Origin: Nicotiana tabacum
Lineage: Eukaryota > Streptophyta > Magnoliopsida > Solanales > Solanaceae
DNA: 64,000 bases
Reading direction: 5' to 3'
NCBI RefSeq assembly: GCF_000715075.1
Contig: NC_134082.1
Coordinates: 60,909,466-60,973,465 of the forward strand
The notes under the pieces are model-generated. The model saw only the letters and a program-made list of their open reading frames with translations, searched no databases and was not told the origin of the DNA. This document shows positions 11,490 to 22,240 of the stretch, piece after piece. Position 1 is the stretch's first letter, and every line of letters begins with the position of its first letter. The position numbers were made by a program, and so were the translations under genes.

Positions 11490-12175
11490 ATGGGGAGGGG
11501 AAGGCTGGCAAGGAAAGGTGTGAAGGTGCAGCTTGCGGATTTTATTGCAACTGAAAGGAAGCTAACTAGATCTGGCAAATCTCCGCTAGGAATCCTAACC
11601 AATGACGCCAGCGTAACTATGCCAAAATCAATGGGTGGTTCGATCAGGAAAGTGAGCCCTACTGTCATCACATGCTCGGAATCAATGGAGAGTGACAAGG
11701 TTAATCGAGAATTAAACATGCAATCAATGAAGGCCAACTCTAGCAATACACAGTAGCTCAATCGGAACGGAAGAGAGTAATTGAAGCCTCGTATAAACAA
11801 AATATTGCAGGTAAGATGATTAACAGACAGGGAAAAATGGGACTACACTCAACCAGGATGCTAGGGAGAAAGTGAAAAATGAAGCTCAAGAGAAACAGGG
11901 AATGGATAAAGGGAAAAAGACCTGAGCAGACTTAATTGCGGGTAACAAATTTGCTGCAAGAGGGATGAATTTAACCTTCATTGCTCTCAAGATACAAAAT
12001 GGTGAGAAAATAGTGGAATTGCAACAAACTAAGATTGAAAATGGGACTGAGAAATAAAGGATGATTATAATCTTGTATGTTGTCAGGGGAAAACCTAGTA
12101 TTGGGTCAGTTGAAAGGTTTATCGCTTCGCATATGAACTTTGTGTCTAAGCCCTGTGTATTACAATAATGATATT
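11490..12175 (+). pseudogene. LINE ORF1 remnant (DUF4283-type N-terminal region)
   Basis: Plus strand. An 88-codon frame starts MGRGRLARKGVKVQLADF and runs on with KSMGGSIRKVSPTVIT. After frame changes the text continues as ADLIAGNKFAARGMNLTF near 11930-11980 and KPSIGSVERFIASHMNFVSKP near 12100-12160. This arrangement matches the ORF1 leader plus DUF4283 start common in Solanaceae LINE-type proteins (family knowledge, recalled and not searched). Several stops and a frameshift are present. The copy ends abruptly at a run of T near 12175, with no endonuclease or RT following. Confidence 0.65.
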
Positions 12176-12189
12176 TTTTTAACGACTTG

Positions 12190-14698
12190 GCTGGTCTTTT
12201 GTGTATTGTAGTGTCGTCCCCCCATTTATCACTTCTTTTATGCTTAATTATGGTTATGTGACTTGCCGAGGTAGTTGGATTGGTTCCAGGGAGGTTTCGG
12301 AGTGAATTGGGATACTTAGTCCCAAGGTTAAAGGCTTAAGTTAAAAGAGTTGATCGGAATTTAACTTTTGTGTAGACGACTCCGAAATGGAGTTTTGATG
12401 GTTCTGATAGCTTCATATAATAATTTTGGACATAGGCATATGTCCGGATATTGATTTGGAAGTTCTTAGGTTATTTTGGCTTGAATTAGCAAAAGTTAGA
12501 AAGTTGAAAGTTTGGAATGTTGAGAGATTTGACTAAGAGATGACTTTATTATTATCTGGTTCGAATTTTGATTTCGAGAGTTGGAGCAAGTCCGTTGTGT
12601 CATTTATCACTTATGTGAAAAATTTGAGATCAATAGAAATCGGTTTGGTATGATTCGGCATTAGTTTTAGAAGTTGAAAATTCATTAGTTCATTAAGCTT
12701 GAATTGGGGTGCGATTCGTGATTTCGATGTTGTTTGATGTGATTTGAGGCTTCGATTAAGTTTGTATCGTGTTTTAAGACCTGTTGGTATGTTTGGATGG
12801 GATCCCGGAGGACTCGGATGTGATCTGGATCAAGTTGGGCTTCATTTTGGAGTTTGTTGGACTACAGATTTTCTGTATCTGGTTTCCACTTTCGTGATCG
12901 CGAAAAAAGGGACGTAATCACGAAGAGTTGTTGCTGGCAAGTGGTAATTCATTCTTCGCATTTGTGATATTGGGCACGCATTCGCGAAGCTTTGAGGTTT
13001 CAAGTCATCGCAAGCGAGATGGTTCACGTGTTCGTGTAGAGGAGTGGTCAGCTGGAGCGTCGGGCTTCAAGTCTACGCGATCGCGTTATTGTGCATGCGA
13101 TCGCGAAGAGTTAGGTCTGGTAACCATCGTGTTCGCAGCTGTGGCTTTGTGTTCGTGTAGTGTATTTTGAAGGCAGTGATCATTTGTTCTTCGCGACCAC
13201 GAGGTTGGTCCTGAGATAGCGATTCATTATTGATGGTAGGCTAGAATCACGTATTTTAGTCTTAGTTTGCACTCTAATTATTGTATTTTACTTGTATTTG
13301 AGCTTGAATTCTAGTGTATTGTGGCACGCCTAGGTGTGATTTTCTCAGAGTATTTTCCTGTTTCGGCTTGGAAAAGGTAGTTTCGCCTGGGACAACTCCT
13401 ACATAGTATAAATACGCCAAAACGACGTTTTTTAAGTGACTTTTGATCTTGGAAGCTTTAGGAGAGCATTTGAGGCTACAAGACACGAGATTTTATCATC
13501 TTTTCATTAATTCAATACGAGAGTTTGGATGTAACATTAGATTGATGCTTTCTTACTCTTTAATTATAATTGTGATGACTTCCTCCATGATTAGGGAGTA
13601 GTTTTACTTAGGGTTTAATGGATATGGTGTTTTGATAAGTATTTGTGGATTTTAACTTTAGGAGGGTGTTTGGCGAAGCTTATAAGCTGGTCAAACTGGC
13701 TTATCTACGTGTTTGTAAAATTAAAAGTGCTTATTAGCCAAAAATAAGCCAAAAGTCATAAGTTGGTCTTCCCCAACTTATTAAATTTCAGCTTATAAGC
13801 ACTTTAGGTTTGACCAAAATATTTACTATTCTATCCCTAAAATAATTCTTTTTAAACAAAACTCTTCGTATACCCAATTCTTCAGCTGCTTATTATTAAT
13901 TTCAGCACTTTTATCCAAACACGTAACTGCTTATTTTTTAAATCAGCTTCAGCACTTAAAAGTGTTTTTCAGCACCTAAAAGTGCTTTTCAGCACCTAAT
14001 GCTTATCAGCTACTTAAATCAGCTAAGTCAAACGGGCTCTAGTTCCTGCTTGAATTCGCTTATGGAATTTTGAATTGTTGCAATTTTATTCACCAGCTTA
14101 TTTAATCGAAAGAGGAATAGTTTGGTGATTATCTTTGCATTATTTTGTTTGATTTAACTCATTGATTCTCTTAAGTAATCGAAAGAGCTTGTTGAATTGT
14201 CGATTAAATCAAGTTACGAGAATATTCGAAAGACGTTTTCCTAAAGAATAATCCATTAACGAATGCTTGCATACTTTCACAGTGCTTATATTATTTCACC
14301 TCATAGAGTTAAGATTTAATCGAGAGAGGAATCTTGACTACATGATTGAAGTAATCATTGAGTGAATTCGTGAGAATCATTAGAACATTAGCGTGAATTA
14401 AACTAGAGTTAGATCCCAAATAACTATCTGGCACCTGTCATGTCAGCCCCTTATTCCTCACATTGATAAGAAACCAACTGTGCGAATCTCTAATTCCTTG
14501 CTGTCAATTATCAATTGCTTTATTTTAGTAGTTAAACGTAGTTCATAATCATTTAACTCAAGTGTTGATCCTCCTGAATAGCAATTAAACCAGAAATTAC
14601 TCGAATATTGTTTAAATCCAATTCCCGTGAAGACGATATTTTACTATACTATCTTTGATTAGCGAGCATCAATTTCGTGTTGTGTTTTGCGCTCGTCA
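12190..14698 (+). repeat. gypsy LTR (Athila-like element), left boundary uncertain
   Basis: The right end is CGCTCGTCA at 14690-14698, followed within 6 bases by a PBS, so an LTR ends here. Upstream sequence has the style of Solanaceae gypsy LTRs: CGATCGCGAA-rich words at 12890-13200 and a TATAAATA box at 13408-13415, followed by a plausible transcript start. The left end is not definable because no clear TG terminus and no second LTR are present. A MITE sits inside at 13662-14039. Confidence 0.55.
13662..14039. mobile_element. MITE with imperfect GAGGGTGTTTGGC / GAGCCCGTTTGAC termini
   Basis: Imperfect terminal inverted repeats (GAGGGTGTTTGGC left, rc GAGCCCGTTTGAC right) are flanked by TAG on both sides (13659-13661 and 14040-14042), suggesting a 3-bp target duplication as in PIF/Harbinger MITEs; a hAT origin is possible. 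Subterminal repeats AGCACTTAAAAGTG / CAGCACCTAAAAGTGC lie near the right end. No coding capacity. Confidence 0.65.
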
Positions 14699-14703
14699 AA
14701 TTT

Positions 14704-14720
14704 TGGCATCGTTGCCTGGA
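14704..14720 (+). other. primer binding site of the Athila-like element
   Basis: TGGCATCGTTGCCTGGA lies 5 bases after the LTR end. It resembles TGGCGCCGTTGCCGGGGA, the Athila/Tat-type PBS complementary to tRNA-Asp, with a few changes consistent with decay. Confidence 0.7.
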
Positions 14721-14817
14721 ATTGGCAATCAATAGTATTTAAAATAGTTTTTGGTGCTAATTCAGGAATATATTTTTATTTTGTTCTTCACGGGTTTCAT
14801 TTCCGAGTGTAGGCAAC

Positions 14818-15339
14818 ATGTTAAGTTCGTGGTGGATGACTCGATCTTCTTCAAAAGAAGTAATACCCTACAAACCGGAGTTGGAAAAATACCTGCAACA
14901 ACTGAGGAAAGAGAAAGAGTTCACCGAAAAGTTCTTGGGGCAACCTTCAACCCAAGAACACATGGCTAATAACGGTGACGACGAGGTAGATTTAGCTGCA
15001 AGAGAGTCAGCACAGCATAGAGAAGAAGCTGCAAGGATAGCAGCTGAGGCAACCCATAGAGCTGCTGAGGAGACCGTCGAAGATGATAGGGGTCAAAGAT
15101 TCAATCTAAATCGACCCTTGATTGAAGTCCAGTTTGAGAATGCGGTACCCAGGCCCGGTAGAGCATTGGGTGATTATGCCAGACTAGTATACAATCAGGG
15201 GTTGTCCAGTGTTTGACCTCCACCAGTAGCAGCGAATAATTTCGAGTTGAAACAAGGCTTGCTTCAAACTATCCACAACAACTATGTCTTCAGAGGGAAG
15301 GTAAATGAAGATCATAAAACTCACTTGATGGATTTTGAG
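14818..15339 (+). pseudogene. gag: Athila-like gag N-terminal fragment
   Basis: The frame starts at the ATG at 14818 and runs 132 codons with a charged coiled-coil-like stretch (RESAQHREEAARIAAEATHR). It then reads GRALGDYARLVYNQGL and, after a TGA at 15214-15216, PPPVAANNFELKQGLLQTIH, the segment that precedes the retrotransposon gag domain in Athila-type elements. It stops at 15339, where a new LTR-like sequence begins, so most of gag and all of pol are absent. Confidence 0.7.
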
Positions 15340-17596
15340 TGTTACACCCCATATTTTTGTACGTGAAAGTATGTCGTAAGTCAATTTATGTAAGCTCGGA
15401 AATGAGATGTTCTTTGAAAGTATATAAAGTGATTTAATTTTGTTACACTTCGTACTTCACACGTCATTGTCATTATAGGATTATCTAATGTGAACTCAAA
15501 AAGGACGAAATCCTTCTACAAGGATAATAAAGGTTTACTAAAGTCTTAGGTAAGTTAAGATGAATATGAGACTTGTTAATCATGATTTAAATGAGTTTAA
15601 AGTCATGATATGACTATATATGATATTTGGATATGAAATATAAAGTTTGGGAAAAATCGGATTTAAGCTACGGAAAATCCGACTAAGGATTTGCCTTGTA
15701 ATAAAATATTTTGAGCAATATATTTCATGTGTTATATGAGGTTGTTTTGGGACATATTATATATCAAAATGAAGGTCTTGGAACCTAGTTTCCAACGTTC
15801 CAAACCATTTATTCATACAATATCGAGGTAGAGAAATATGAGTTTATAAAGTAGGATGGTCAAGTCACGTCGCCGCACTTCGGAGAAACTGGCAGTTTTA
15901 TAGGCCAGGTTGCGACACAGTTTTCTCTCAATATATTAAGAGTTACATGGAGATCTTTATATGTAATTAAATCCCTATGTGTTTAGTTTCCAACGCTGTA
16001 AACTGTTTGTCAATATGATATCATAGTAGAGAGATACAAGTATCCGAAGTGGCACTACTCAAGCTGCCAAGCAGGCAGCTTACCCACCTGCTTGGAGAAT
16101 TGAGGCGGTGGTATTATCCCCTTAAATCTCGTTAAAATTGCAGATGTTACTCATACCAAAACACTCTAAACATCTCCAAAACCCACCCTAACATATCCCA
16201 AGATCCCAAGAACCAAACTCAAGGAAAATCAACTCAAATTATCATCAAATGTGTTAAAGACTATAAGAGAATGTTTCTATGGTGTTGTGGTGTGATTGAG
16301 GGCTATTGTGGGCTAAGTTGAGATAGGGTTTTGAGTGGTAGCTACTGTCCAAGGTATGTATAACATCTTCTTGATTGTTCCTAAGGTTAATCTAGTGTTT
16401 GTTATATATTTTGAGTGAAAAACCATAAGATGCACTTGAAGGAACATGATATGGTTGTCTTTTTGGTTGGACTGTTTTGGGGCTAAATATATGGTTTGTG
16501 GTGGCTGTAAATTGTGAGAAATAATTTGATAATTTTGTGGTTGCTATTGTTAAGCTTTTTTAGGTGTTAATTAAGTTGATTGAAGAAGAAAAGATGAAAA
16601 CAAAGTGATTGGCGATAAAAATTAAGGTGCTTGACTCATGGGGTTCTTTTGGAAGGCATTTTTTGGATGTTTTAAACCAGAAATAATATGGTACACATAA
16701 GTATGATGTTATGAAGGTTGTAATAATTTATGGAATAAGAGTTGGATTCAATTCATATCTTGTTATGAGTAAAAACGAGCTTCTGCTCAATATGATTGTT
16801 AAGTTAATCAGAGAAACTCATATTGGATTATGTTGTCGCTATTGTTGGTTATAGTTGTTGTTGTTGGGATGTTTGTGACCCTTATTGGATGTATTAAAAA
16901 TAGGGGAGTTTCTGCCCGATTTTCCTTAAGTCATACGACTAGCCAAATACGATGGTACAACATTATATATTAACGACAATATCATTTCACTTGTTGTAGA
17001 TGCAAGATGTTGTGTCGAGCTTGGTTGAGTAATAAGGAAGATATCATACAGGTATGTTAAGGCTATCCCTTCTTTCCTTTTGGCATGATTCATATGATAC
17101 AACGAAACGAGCAAGCACGTAAGCTTCACAAATGGTTCTATTCTTAGAAGTACTAGGGTTGCCTATGTTCTTGATTTCCCATATGTCCTACTATCATATT
17201 GTCTGTTCATAGGTCTCATGACATTTTGAGAGATCTTATTGACTTACTTCATTATGCATTGCATTCATTTATACATTATATTGACCCATGACCAGATGGC
17301 GTTATATACGCGTATAGTATATATATATGGGGTATGGGAAAAGGTTATGGCGTTATATACGCACCACCACCTGATCAGTTGGTATACATTGATGATTTTG
17401 CCCACAGATGTCGAGATGATATGATGGGATGCCATCAGAGCTCGATGATGTTATGTACGCATATACTTATGCATGATATGACATTTACATGCACATGCAT
17501 GACATTATAAATGTTTTATGATTCACATAGCTACTCAGACTTACAGGTTGAGTACTTACTCCATATTTCTTTCATGTATTTTATATACTACTTTTC
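15340..17596 (+). repeat. gypsy LTR-like segment, probably truncated on its right
   Basis: Starts TGTTACACCCCATATTTTTG, a terminus typical of Solanaceae chromovirus LTRs. About 2.2 kb of non-coding sequence follows. It ends without a recognisable CA terminus exactly where Ogre-like integrase coding homology begins (about 17597), so it looks like an LTR cut by recombination. A candidate TTGAG duplicate near 17548 is not preceded by CA and is not accepted as a target duplication. Confidence 0.5.
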
Positions 17597-18945
17597 ATAT
17601 CATCCAGATAAGGCTTATATAGACCCGTTGCATATTCAGGTCCGCGATCAGCATGTGTTATTATAATATGGTGGAAGAATAACTCGATGGAAAATCGTGG
17701 TTCCACGATATCAAGGAATATATCCGGATGAGAGTATATCCAATACAAGCTACAGGTGATCAAAAGAGAACAATTCGTCGTTTAGCAAGCGGATTTTTCT
17801 TCAATGGGGGAGTTCTGCACAAAAGGACTCCAGATCTAGGACTGCTGAGATGCATAGATGCTAGGCAGGCTACAGCTATCGTGACCAAAGTACATTCTGG
17901 AGTCTGTGGACCGCACATGATTGGGTACGTGTTGGCAAAGAAGATTCTCCGAGCAGGTTATTATTGGCTCACTATGGAGCGAGATTGTATCAGTTTCGTG
18001 CGTAAATGTCATCAGTGCCAAGTGCATGGAGATTTGATTCATTCTCCACCATCTGAATTACACACGATGTCTGCATCGTGGCCTTTTATTGCTTGGGGAA
18101 TGGATGTCATTGGACCAATTGAGCCAGCAGCGTCCAACGGGCACAGGTTTATTCTGGTGGCCATTGATTATTTCACTAAGTGGGTAGAGGCTAAAACATT
18201 CAAGTCTGTAACCAAGAAGGCGGTGGTTGATTTTGTGCACTCAAATATCATTTGCCGGTTTGGGATACCAAAGGTGATCATTACAGACAATGGGGCGAAT
18301 CTCAATAGTCATCTGATGAAAAAGGTATGTTAGCAGTTCAAGATTACACATCGCAATTCTACCCCATACCGCCCCAAGGCAAATGGAGCGGTTGAGGCAG
18401 CCAACAAGAATATAAAGAAGATACTTCGAAAAATGGTGGAAGGGTCCAGGCAATGGCATGAGAAGTTACCTTTTGCATTGTTGGGTTATCGCACTACTGT
18501 TCGTACTTCAGTAGGGGAAACTCTTTATTTGTTGGTGTATGGCACCGAAGCTGTGATACCCGCAGAAGTGGAAATTCCATCCCTTCGAATTGTCGTGAAG
18601 GCTAAGATCGATGATGAGGAGTGGGTCAAAACACGCTTGGAACAATTGAGTTTGATCGATGAGAAGAGACTGGCAGTAGTGTGTCATGGCCAGTTGTATC
18701 AATAGAGAATGGCAAGAGCATACAATAAGAAGGTGTGTCCACGGAAGTTTGAAGTGGGGCAGTTAGTAGTGAAACGCATTCTTCCTCATCAGGTTGAAGC
18801 AAAAGGAAAATTCACCCCAAATTGGCAGGGGCCGTTCGTTGTTCTTAGAGTGTTGTCCAATGGTGCATTGTATTTGACAGATGTAGAAGGCAAATGTGTA
18901 GAAAGGGCTATCAATTCTGATGTAGTCAAGAGATACTATGTATGA
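17597..18945 (+). pseudogene. pol: Ogre/Tat integrase (three nonsense codons)
   Basis: A single frame runs from 17597 to the final TGA at 18943-18945, with no frameshift but in-frame stops near 17676 (TAA), at 18331 (TAG) and at 18703 (TAG). The zinc-binding region shows HSGVCGPHMIGY ... CHQCQVHGD. The catalytic core has WGMDVIGPIEP (D), IITDNGANLNS (D) and VEAANKNIKKIL (E). The C-terminal domain reads TPNWQGPFVVLRVLSNGALYL. It aligns residue by residue with the integrase of the complete Ogre, which has frameshifts instead, so the two copies decayed independently. Confidence 0.9.
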
Positions 18946-19307
18946 TTTCTTTCTTTAATTGTACTTGTTTGTATTTGGCATGTCTCGAATATTGAAATGA
19001 CGAAGTCATTTTGTTCTGCTATCTAAACACTTTATCCCTTATCACCCCTTTTGAGCCTTATTTGTTTTCTTTCATAACCCTCTTTCGGAATTAGTAACAA
19101 ATATCAGAAACACAAGCGTAAAATATAAGTAAAGGAAGGAGAGAAAAATAGGAAGAAAAGAAAAGAGAAAGAAAGAATGAAAAAAGAAAGAAAAGAATGA
19201 AAAGAAAAAAAGAGGAAGAAAAACAACAAAAGGGAAAAAGAAAGCAAAAGAGATAGTAAAGAAAGTGAAAAAGAAAAATCACAACAACAAAGTAATTTCT
19301 ATGACAT

Positions 19308-19364
19308 GAACTACGTTTGACCTGATTCCTTTTAAGGATACGTAGGCAGCCTCATGGTTCGGTC
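19308..19364 (+). ncRNA. Ogre pseudoknot-like RNA motif, copy A (after pol)
   Basis: GAA, then CTACG (19311-19315), GACC (19319-19322), hairpin TCCT/AGGA (19327-19338), CGTAG (19341-19345) and GGTC (19361-19364). CTACG can pair with CGTAG and GACC with GGTC; because the pairs interleave, the fold is a pseudoknot. An AGCC/GGTT hairpin lies between the last two strands. No known family is recognised; the RNA nature is inferred. Confidence 0.55.
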
Positions 19365-19635
19365 CCATCAAAATAAAAATTCAAAAGTCCCCAAGCAAAA
19401 AACTGGGGCAGAAGTTGTGGTTGTTGCAAGAAATCTGATTCCGAAAGTTGTAATTTTTAACCCATTTGAGTTGTTTTGAGCATTTTATACCCTTTCTTTC
19501 TAACCCCATCCAAAAGCCCACATTACGGGCCAAAGAAAGACCTTCTGATCAGTCTTCAAAAAATGCCAATTCGAGCAGGTAGAGAGGATTCATAGCAGGG
19601 GCAACACTCTGGTCCAAATAGGAAAAAGAAATTAA

Positions 19636-19830
19636 AATGAGAGAGAGTCTTATTGGTGAAAACCCTCATGGGCACCGTAAGGCAACGGGAGCAGAGAGAA
19701 ATAAAAATGAGAGAGTCTTATTAGTGAAAACCCTTATGGGCACCTTAAGGCGAAAGTGAGTTGACGGATGAACGAATGAGAGAGGTCTGCTGGTAAAAAC
19801 CTTTCAAGGCACCGCAGGATGAACAAGGTC
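19636..19830 (+). repeat. three hairpin-forming repeats after Ogre pol
   Basis: Units of about 65 bp share GAGAGAGTCTTATTGGTGA followed by a hairpin: GGTG/CACC plus CCC/GGG at 19655-19676, AGTG/CACC plus CCC/GGG at 19723-19744, and GGT/ACC plus CCTT/AAGG at 19792-19813. The same unit occurs twice in the complete Ogre at 34530-34660 (minus). Confidence 0.6.
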
Positions 19831-21086
19831 AGGATTTGGGTGAAGAAATCAGGTTATGGAAATTCCAATGCAACAAAGTATGGCAACTGAAAGTTGATTG
19901 GTTGAACAGATTGGGCCGATTAATCCGAAATACATGTCATGATCATTGGTGCCAGCTGCTCCACTCAGATAAGTCTCTTTTCCTTTTCCTCTTCAGATAG
20001 TCTTCTAGTTTTGAATTTTATTATCCTTAACTCTGAAATCATTGCATTTCATTTCTTTGGGTTTATTTCTCTAAGATGTTCCCAATGTCAGTTTTGTTGG
20101 AGCAAGTAAGAAAGAATTTCAAAGCTTACTACCAACGTCCAAATGTGCAAAGCACAATGTGGCTAGGACATACCAAAGACAGCATGATGTGAAGTGGGAT
20201 ATAAGGAGTCACCGAAAGTTTCATCGGTGGAATGATTCAGTAATTTCATGGGAGATGCAAAGACTCAGATAAAGCGGGCAGAGATATAAAACAACGATTT
20301 GGGTATAGAACACTCGGGTCATTCAGGGTCATAGTGTTTTGAAAGTCAGTCGGAAGTCAAGCGGTTCAGGGCCAGTTCGGGGAAGCCAGTCAAAACAAAA
20401 CAATGAAGCGGAGAGACCTTCAGCAAAGAATGCCATCAACCAACCACCATATTTTAAACAGACAAGATTTTTCTTTGATTAAAACAGGGGCAGGAAATTT
20501 CGGTTGTTTCGGAGAAACCCACCGTGGAGAAAGGCGGTCACCAAACAGGTTTGATTTTTGATTTTCAGGACCCTCCTGGAAAATGGGACCCAGTGTAAAG
20601 TTTAGAAATAGCGTAATCTAGCATCCCAAAGGAGTATAAGCAGGTTTAGAATTTTGTATGTTCAAGATAGGATTCAATTAGGAGTTTCCAAGACCCTCCT
20701 AAATAATGAAACTTAGCTTTAAGATTTCGATTAGATAACAACATTTAGCGTAAATTCTGTTGTAGGATAGTATAATTCAGCCATAAAAGTTGTCACTCTT
20801 AAGATAAAATTTGACCTTTGAGTTTCAGGACCCTTCTGGATAATGGGAAGTAGTTTAAAAGATCCTCTTAGATAGCAAGATTTAGCAGAAGCCACACCTG
20901 TAGAAGATATAACTTAGATTTATAATTGTCGTTTAGTAAAGAGTTGTCAGGACCCCCCTGAATAATGGGATCTAGCTTTCAAATCCTTAGTAATACTTGG
21001 TAATATGATTTAGTTTTACACTCACATCTGTGCCCAGCTACCAAACTGGGGCGGAAAATTTCCTTTGTTTTTGTCTATTTTGTTGA

Positions 21087-21310
21087 AGTTAGGAGCCCGC
21101 CTGGAGAGCAGGGAATACACTCAAGTTTAGCAATCAAGAGACCGCTTGGAGAGCAGGGAATACATTTTAACACAGTAGTCAGGAGCCCGCCTGGAGAACA
21201 GGGAATACATTCAAGTTCAACAGTCAGGAGCCCGCCTGGAGAGCAGGGAATACATTCAGGTTCAGCAGTCAGGAGCCCGCCTGGAGAACAAGGGAGTACA
21301 ATTCAAGTTT
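21087..21310 (+). repeat. Ogre minisatellite, first block (5 units)
   Basis: Five tandem units of about 46 bp with core AGGAGCCCGCCTGGAGA followed by GCAGGGAATACATTCAAG. Units 2 and 5 are the most diverged. The block is separated from the second block by a duplicated unique segment. Confidence 0.9.
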
Positions 21311-21424
21311 TAGTTTTCAAGTTCTTATTGATATTTGGTAATGTGACTAGTTTTACACTTACATATGTTCCCAGATACCCAAACTGGGGCAGAAAATTTC
21401 CTTTGTTTTCGTTTATTTTGTTGA

Positions 21425-21830
21425 AGTCAGGAGCCCGCCTGGAGAGCAGGGAATACATTTCAAGTTCAGCAATTAGGAGCCCGCCTGGAGAGCAGGGAAT
21501 ACATTCAAAGTTTAGTAGTTAGGAGCCCGCCTGGAGAGCAGGGAATACATTTCAAGTTTAGCAATCAGGAGCCCGCTTGCAGAGCAGGGAATACATTTCA
21601 AGTTAGAAGTCAGGAGCCCGGCTGGAGAGCAGGGAATACATTGCAAGTTAGAAGTCAGGAGCCCGCCTGAAAAGCAGGGAATACATTCAAGTTTAGCAAT
21701 CAGGAGCCCGCCTGGAGAGCAGGGAATACATTCAAGTTCAACAGTCAAGTGTCCACTCGGAGAAAGGAAAAACGTCTCAAAGTGTAGGTGGCAGTCAGGC
21801 ATCCACCTGGAGAAGCGGAAAACATCTCAG
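21425..21830 (+). repeat. Ogre minisatellite, second block (7 units plus 2 decayed)
   Basis: Seven clear 45-47 bp units with the same AGGAGCCCGCCTGGAGA core, then two decayed ones (from about 21744 and 21793) in which the core becomes GTGTCCACTCGGAGAA and GGCATCCACCTGGAGAA. The 85 bp preceding this block (about 21340-21424) repeats the 85 bp preceding the first block (about 21003-21086), so the array was partly copied as a higher-order unit. Confidence 0.9.
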
Positions 21831-22059
21831 ATTATAACTCAAGGCGGCAACAAAGAGATTTCATCAAGTCAGCAAGGCAACAAGAACCACAAGAGCAAGT
21901 GTGAAGACATAGATATGATTTTGTAATGCATAGATCATAGTATAGTCTAGCTTCTTTTTATTTTATCATGGTGTAATAAGGGGATGCAGTAAGTAGTAGT
22001 AGCAGCAACAACAACAGTGAAATCACGGCTTCATGGTAGTCCCAGCTACCAGACATTCC

Positions 22060-22127
22060 GGAACTACACTGACCTGATTTCTTTTTAGCCAAGGATATGT
22101 AGGCAACCTCGGAAGCAGGGTGCGGTC
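22060..22127 (+). ncRNA. Ogre pseudoknot-like RNA motif, copy B (before PPT)
   Basis: GGAA, CTACA (22064-22068), GACC (22071-22074), CTT/AAG hairpin, TGTAG (22098-22102), hairpin ACCT/GGGT (22106-22121), GGTC (22124-22127). Relative to copy A, the first helix has changed on both strands (CTACG/CGTAG to CTACA/TGTAG). It lies about 100 nt upstream of the polypurine tract. Confidence 0.55.
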
Positions 22128-22224
22128 AAATATTTCAAAAATGCTTCCCACAGAGTATTCAAACGGGCAAAAATTGCTTGTGCACGCTCACTTTATCTTT
22201 GCACGAAAACTCTTGGGGTTTCCG

Positions 22225-22240
22225 GGCAAAAAGGGGCAGT
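22225..22240 (+). other. polypurine tract of the truncated Ogre
   Basis: GGCAAAAAGGGGCAGT lies directly before the 3' LTR. The equivalent position in the complete Ogre reads AAAGAGGGGCAGC, so the site is conserved between the two elements. Confidence 0.8.

Larger units (their letters stand above)
18946..22224 (+). other. Ogre 3' non-coding region
   Basis: About 3.3 kb between pol stop and polypurine tract with no supported ORF. It contains a purine-rich AAAGAAAG tract at 19120-19285, a predicted pseudoknot motif (19308-19364), hairpin repeats (19636-19830), diverged CAGGACCC...CTGG..AATGGGA repeats about 125 bp apart (near 20567, 20690, 20825, 20950), a minisatellite (21087-21830) and a second pseudoknot motif (22060-22127). 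Confidence 0.7.

Noticed and set aside
11261..11800. 179-codon minus-strand frame
   Set aside because: Opposite strand of the LINE ORF1 remnant; the plus-strand text is the recognisable one.
17548..17552. TTGAG as a possible target duplication partner of 15335-15339
   Set aside because: The base before it is not an LTR CA end; a 5-base match within 50 bases is easily chance.
19308..19364. tRNA or hammerhead ribozyme reading of the conserved motif (GGTTCGGTC end, CTGAT word)
   Set aside because: No acceptor or D/T arms in cloverleaf order, and the hammerhead CTGANGA and GAAA cores are missing.
21087..21830. CRISPR-like array of repeats and spacers
   Set aside because: Units are adjacent tandem copies with similar spacers, in a plant retrotransposon; no cas genes.
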